Translations under genes and position numbers: made by a program | NCBI GenBank assembly: GCA_009920595.1 | Contig: RFZR01000047.1 | Span: 1 to 9,600 of the forward strand | Length of the DNA: 9,600 bases | Reading direction: 5' to 3' | Origin: Alphaproteobacteria bacterium | Lineage (GTDB): Bacteria; Pseudomonadota; Alphaproteobacteria; Rhizobiales; Beijerinckiaceae | The notes under the pieces: generated by a model | Told to the model about the DNA's origin: nothing | Databases searched by the model: none | What the model saw: the letters and a program-made list of their open reading frames with translations, nothing else | Part shown: positions 6,582 through 9,600 of the stretch, in pieces | Position numbering within the stretch: position 1 is the first letter of the stretch | Layout of the letters: the number at the start of each line of letters is the position of its first letter

Positions 6582-6656
6582 CCGTGCTCCCGTAACTCCA
6601 TCAGCGGGACATCCCTCCCCAACGAGGGACGCCCATCTGTGAGGATGGAGATATCA
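6582..6656 (+). promoter_or_regulatory. serC-leader-type cis-regulatory RNA upstream of serC
   Basis: The glmM-serC gap folds into three consecutive hairpins: TCCCG/CGGGA (6588-6592 with 6605-6609), TCCCTC/GAGGGA (6612-6617 with 6624-6629) and CCATC/GATGG (6633-6637 with 6644-6648). The last stem overlaps the serC Shine-Dalgarno GGAG (6647-6650), which lies 6 bases before ATG 6657. Position and layout match the serC RNA motif described upstream of alphaproteobacterial serC-serA operons, whose final stem covers the ribosome-binding site. The loop of hairpin 1 carries CTCCATC (6596-6602), a perfect complement of GATGGAG (6644-6650), which would form a pseudoknot. It probably controls translation initiation of serC. 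The ligand is, to my knowledge, not established. The family match is from memory, not from a covariance-model search. Confidence 0.8.
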
Positions 6657-7829
6657 ATGACACAGACATTACCCGGCTTGCGGCCGGCGAATCCGCAATT
6701 CTCGAGCGGCCCCTGCGCAAAGCGCCCCGGCTGGACCCCTGACGCTCTCAAAAACGCTGCCCTTGGCCGCTCGCATCGCGCGAAGCTTGGAAAATCGCGC
6801 CTGAAACGCGCGATTGATCTCACGCGCGAGGTGCTCCAAGTCCCCGCCGATTATCGCATCGGGATCGTGCCGGCCTCTGACACTGGCGCTTACGAAATGG
6901 CGATGTGGACGATGCTCGGCGCGCGCCCTGTCGATTGTTTGGCTTGGGAAAGTTTTGGCGAAGGCTGGGTTACCGACGTCGTCAAACAATTAAAGCTCAA
7001 AGATGCCCGTGTGATGAAAGCGCCTTATGGTGCACTGCCGGATTTGAATGCCATCAATCCCGATCACGATCTGCTCTTCACGTGGAATGGTACCACGTCG
7101 GGCGTGCGTGTGCCGCATGCCGATTGGATTGCAGCCGATCGCAAAGGGCTCACTTTTTGCGATGCGACGTCTGCGGCCTTTGCGCAAAATCTCGATTGGC
7201 CGAAGCTCGATGTCACAACCTATTCCTGGCAGAAAGTGCTCGGCGGCGAAGCCGCGCATGGCATGTTGATCTTAAGCCCACGTGCCGTTGAGCGGCTCGA
7301 GAGCTACACACCCGCATGGCCTTTGCCGAAAATTTTCCGTCTCACATCGGGCGGCAAATTGATCGAAGGCATTTTTGAAGGCGAGACGATCAACACGCCG
7401 TCCATGCTTTGCGTAGAAGATTATATCGACGCGCTTGAATGGGCGAAGACGGTCGGTGGATTAAAGGGTCTCATCGCCCGCTGCGATGCGAATGCGCAAG
7501 CGGTTGCGGATTTTGTTGCGCAAAAACCCTTTCTGGAATTTCTCGCAAAGGATCCGGCGACGCGGTCGAACACAAGCGTGTGTTTGAATTTTGTTGATCC
7601 GGTTGTCGGAGCAATGTCGGATAAGGATCAGGCGGCGTTCGCGAAAGATGTCGCCGCAAAGCTTGAGAAGCAAGGCGTTGGTCTTGATCTTGGTTCTTAT
7701 CGCGATGCGCCTCCAGGTTTGAGAATCTGGTGTGGCGCAACGGTTGAAACCTCCGATGTCGCGGCACTCATGCCGTGGATCGAATGGGCGTTTCATGAAG
7801 TGAAAACTTCGCTCGCCAAAGCCGCATAA
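6657..7829 (+). CDS. serC: SerC, phosphoserine aminotransferase
   Basis: SerC is a PLP enzyme that transaminates 3-phosphohydroxypyruvate with glutamate to give phosphoserine, the second step of serine synthesis. It often also acts in pyridoxal phosphate synthesis. ATG 6657 is supported by GGATGGAG 6 bases before it. An in-frame TTG at 6570 would run through the RNA leader and is rejected. The 390-residue length and sequence match the long alphaproteobacterial type: NPQFSSGPCAKRPGW (12-26), GRSHRAK (37-43), VPASDTGAYEMA (71-82), WNGTTSGVRVP (143-153), DATSAAFA (169-176), SWQKVLGGE with the PLP lysine Lys193, PLPKIFRL (223-230), GETINTPSMLCVEDY (242-256) and RDAPPGLRIW (349-358). No key residue is missing. 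It is followed by serA after 110 bases, forming a two-gene serine operon. Confidence 0.96.
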   Translation: MTQTLPGLRPANPQFSSGPCAKRPGWTPDALKNAALGRSHRAKLGKSRLKRAIDLTREVLQVPADYRIGIVPASDTGAYEMAMWTMLGARPVDCLAWESFGEGWVTDVVKQLKLKDARVMKAPYGALPDLNAINPDHDLLFTWNGTTSGVRVPHADWIAADRKGLTFCDATSAAFAQNLDWPKLDVTTYSWQKVLGGEAAHGMLILSPRAVERLESYTPAWPLPKIFRLTSGGKLIEGIFEGETINTPSMLCVEDYIDALEWAKTVGGLKGLIARCDANAQAVADFVAQKPFLEFLAKDPATRSNTSVCLNFVDPVVGAMSDKDQAAFAKDVAAKLEKQGVGLDLGSYRDAPPGLRIWCGATVETSDVAALMPWIEWAFHEVKTSLAKAA

Positions 7830-7830
7830 T

Positions 7831-7866
7831 TCATCGCCTATCACGGTCTCATCGCCTATCACGGTC
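7831..7866 (+). repeat. Perfect 18-bp tandem repeat between serC and serA
   Basis: The unit TCATCGCCTATCACGGTC occurs twice head to tail (7831-7848 and 7849-7866) with no mismatch, then continues with TCAT before diverging. It begins one base after the serC stop codon. A related TTCATCGC occurs again at 7877-7884. Such a duplication can arise by slippage; no function can be read from it. Confidence 0.95.
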
Positions 7867-7881
7867 TCATTCCCCTTCATC

Positions 7882-7916
7882 GCGCTTATTGCGCAACGCC
7901 CGTTTCAATGTGGGCG
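7882..7916 (+). other. Possible small hairpins upstream of serA
   Basis: Two weak potential stems lie in the serC-serA spacer: GCGC/GCGC (7882-7885 with 7891-7894, 5-base loop) and CGCCC/GGGCG (7897-7901 with 7912-7916, 10-base loop). There is no T-run, so they are not a terminator. They lie 10 bases before the serA ribosome-binding site and might influence mRNA processing or translation, or mean nothing. Confidence 0.25.
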
Positions 7917-7939
7917 ACGATTACCAAAGGATATTTCTT

Positions 7940-9526
7940 ATGGCTCCTCGCGTTCTGATTTCTGATTCTCTTTCTCCTGCCGCGATTGCAATTTTCAAAG
8001 AGCGTGGCGTCGAAGTCGATTTCCAACCTGATCTTGGCAAAGACAAAGACAAGCTTGCCGCCATCATCAATCAGTATGATGGTCTCGCCATTCGCTCGGC
8101 CACCAAAGTCACCGCGAAGATTTTGGAGAACGCCACCAATCTGAAAGTTGTCGGCCGCGCCGGCATCGGTGTCGACAATGTCGATATTCCTGCGGCCACC
8201 GCCAAAGGCGTGATTGTAATGAACACGCCGTTTGGTAATTCCATCACAACGGCCGAACACGCGATTGCCATGATGTTTGCGCTCGCGCGTCAAATCCCGG
8301 CTGCGGATCAATCAACACAAGCGGGGAAATGGGAAAAGAACCGTTTCATGGGTGTTGAAATTTCTGGCAAGGTGCTTGGTATCATCGGCTGCGGCAATAT
8401 CGGTGCGATTGTCGCGGATCGCGCCATCGGTCTAAAAATGCGTGTGATTGCGTTCGATCCGTTTTTATCGCCCGAACGCGCGATTGATCTGGGTGTTGAT
8501 AAAGTCGAACTCGAAGACCTCTTGGCACGCGCCGATTTCATCACATTGCACACGCCTTTGACCGCGCAAACCAAAAACATCTTGTCGGCGGATAATCTCG
8601 CGCGCACCAAAAAAGGCGTGCGCATTATCAATTGCGCGCGCGGAGGCTTGGTCGATGAACACGCGTTGCGCGCATTGCTTGACACGGGGCATATTGCCGG
8701 TGCGGCGTTTGACGTGTTCATCGAAGAGCCCGCGACGCAAAATCCGCTTTTCAATCATCCCAATGTGATCTGCACGCCGCATCTTGGCGCTTCAACCAAT
8801 GAAGCGCAGGAAAATGTCGCGCTGCAAGTGGCCGAGCAAATGTCGGATTATCTCGTGCGCGGTGCGATTTCGAATGCCATCAACTTCCCTTCGATCACGG
8901 CCGAAGAAGCGCCCAAGCTCAAACCCTTTATTGCCCTCGCAGAAAAGCTTGGTTCGTTTGCGGGTCAGCTCACCGACACAGGCATTAAGGAAGTGCGCAT
9001 CACCTATCAGGGTGAGGTTGCGAATTTGAAAATCAAGGCGTTGACGGCGGCGGCGATTGCCGGACTTCTCCGTCCAGCGCTTCAAGATGTGAATGTTGTG
9101 TCTGCTCCTGTTGTCGCCAAAGAACGTGGCATCGTGATTGAGGAGACGGTGCGTGAGGGCGATGGAGATTATGAATCGCTTGTCACATTGGAAGTGGTTA
9201 CGGATGATCTCACGCGGTCGGTTGCTGGGACCGTGTTCACCGATGGCAAACCGCGCATCATCAATATCAAAGGCATCAAAGTTGACGCGGAATTCGGCCC
9301 CTCGATGATCTATGTCACGAATGAAGATAAGCCCGGCTTTATCGGCCGCTTCGCTTCATTGCTTGGTAATGCGAATGTGAATATCGCGACCTTCGCTCTC
9401 GGCCGCGATAATGAAGGAGGATCGGCCATTGCGCTTGTTGAAATCGACGGCGCAGCGCCCCCGCATGTCTTGCAAGGCATTCAACGTTTGCCGGGCGTGA
9501 AACAGGCGCGTGCCCTCACTTTTTGA
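7940..9526 (+). CDS. serA: SerA, D-3-phosphoglycerate dehydrogenase with C-terminal ACT domain
   Basis: SerA oxidises 3-phosphoglycerate to 3-phosphohydroxypyruvate with NAD+, the first step of serine synthesis. ATG 7940 has AAAGGA at 7926-7931 with an 8-base spacing; an in-frame TTG at 7889 lacks support. The 528-residue product is the long (three-domain) type. Visible parts: substrate domain with GRAGIGVDNVD (72-82) and NTPFGNSITTAEHA (95-108), Rossmann motif GIIGCGNIG (147-155) with Asp173 at the end of the following strand (AFDP), and the catalytic set Arg234 (NCARGG), Glu263 (EEP) and His281 (PHLGAST). An intervening domain spans about 320-450 (LKPFIALAEKLGSF, VVSAPVVAKERGI). The ACT domain spans about 456-528 (YVTNEDKPGFIG, VNIATFALGR). 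ACT domains in this family often bind serine for feedback inhibition; that is inferred here. It is the second gene of the serC-serA unit. Confidence 0.97.
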   Translation: MAPRVLISDSLSPAAIAIFKERGVEVDFQPDLGKDKDKLAAIINQYDGLAIRSATKVTAKILENATNLKVVGRAGIGVDNVDIPAATAKGVIVMNTPFGNSITTAEHAIAMMFALARQIPAADQSTQAGKWEKNRFMGVEISGKVLGIIGCGNIGAIVADRAIGLKMRVIAFDPFLSPERAIDLGVDKVELEDLLARADFITLHTPLTAQTKNILSADNLARTKKGVRIINCARGGLVDEHALRALLDTGHIAGAAFDVFIEEPATQNPLFNHPNVICTPHLGASTNEAQENVALQVAEQMSDYLVRGAISNAINFPSITAEEAPKLKPFIALAEKLGSFAGQLTDTGIKEVRITYQGEVANLKIKALTAAAIAGLLRPALQDVNVVSAPVVAKERGIVIEETVREGDGDYESLVTLEVVTDDLTRSVAGTVFTDGKPRIINIKGIKVDAEFGPSMIYVTNEDKPGFIGRFASLLGNANVNIATFALGRDNEGGSAIALVEIDGAAPPHVLQGIQRLPGVKQARALTF

Positions 9527-9600
9527 AAATGAGTGATTGCTTCGAGCGATCTAATTGCGCGAATGCCGAAAAAGACTATTGAAGATGCCACCTGTTTCAC
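9527..9600 (+). other. Spacer after serA, no gene visible
   Basis: A short stem GATTGCT/AGCGATC (9535-9541 with 9545-9551, one G-T pair, TCG loop) follows the serA stop but has no T-run, so it is not a clear terminator. TTGAAG near 9572 could be part of a promoter for the next gene, which lies outside the window. Confidence 0.4.

Noticed and set aside
6570..6656. Upstream in-frame TTG start for serC adding 29 residues
   Set aside because: The extension translates the structured leader, is not like any SerC N terminus, and the ATG at 6657 has a well-placed ribosome-binding site.

Overview
The window carries eight protein genes, all on the + strand, packed with short spacers. Every protein resembles Alphaproteobacteria. 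Three things point there: the first gene belongs to the alphaproteobacterial DUF1013/TrcR family, the order pal-cpoB-tilS-ftsH-glmM is the usual one in that class, and a serC-leader-like RNA sits in front of serC-serA. An origin near the Hyphomicrobiales (Rhizobiales) is my inference from gene order and protein flavour. GC content looks moderate, and I see no mobile element, CRISPR array, tRNA or rRNA.

Layout: (1) 1-564 is the 3' part of a TrcR-like regulator, closed by a strong terminator at 598-624. (2) 625-789 is an AT-rich regulatory spacer. (3) 790-3244 holds pal, cpoB (ybgF) and tilS. A GC-rich hairpin separates pal from cpoB, and cpoB overlaps tilS by a few bases. (4) 3312-5048 is ftsH, followed by a strong terminator at 5077-5103. 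(5) 5227-6573 is glmM. (6) 6582-9526 is a serine-biosynthesis unit: an RNA leader, serC and serA. The last 74 bases hold no recognisable gene.

Functionally this is core cell-envelope and housekeeping DNA. Pal and CpoB belong to the Tol-Pal outer-membrane constriction system, TilS modifies tRNA-Ile, FtsH is the membrane AAA+ protease, GlmM makes glucosamine-1-phosphate for peptidoglycan and LPS, and SerC and SerA make serine from 3-phosphoglycerate.

The main surprise is in ftsH. The reading frame is open and otherwise highly conserved, but about 60 residues are missing cleanly in frame at residues 386/387. The missing block is the one that normally carries the HExxH zinc-protease motif. As written, the gene encodes an intact membrane AAA+ ATPase without a proteolytic centre. 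This could be a natural deletion, an assembly error or an altered sequence, and the window alone cannot tell which. The second point of interest is the serC leader, where a hairpin loop is perfectly complementary to the serC ribosome-binding site.
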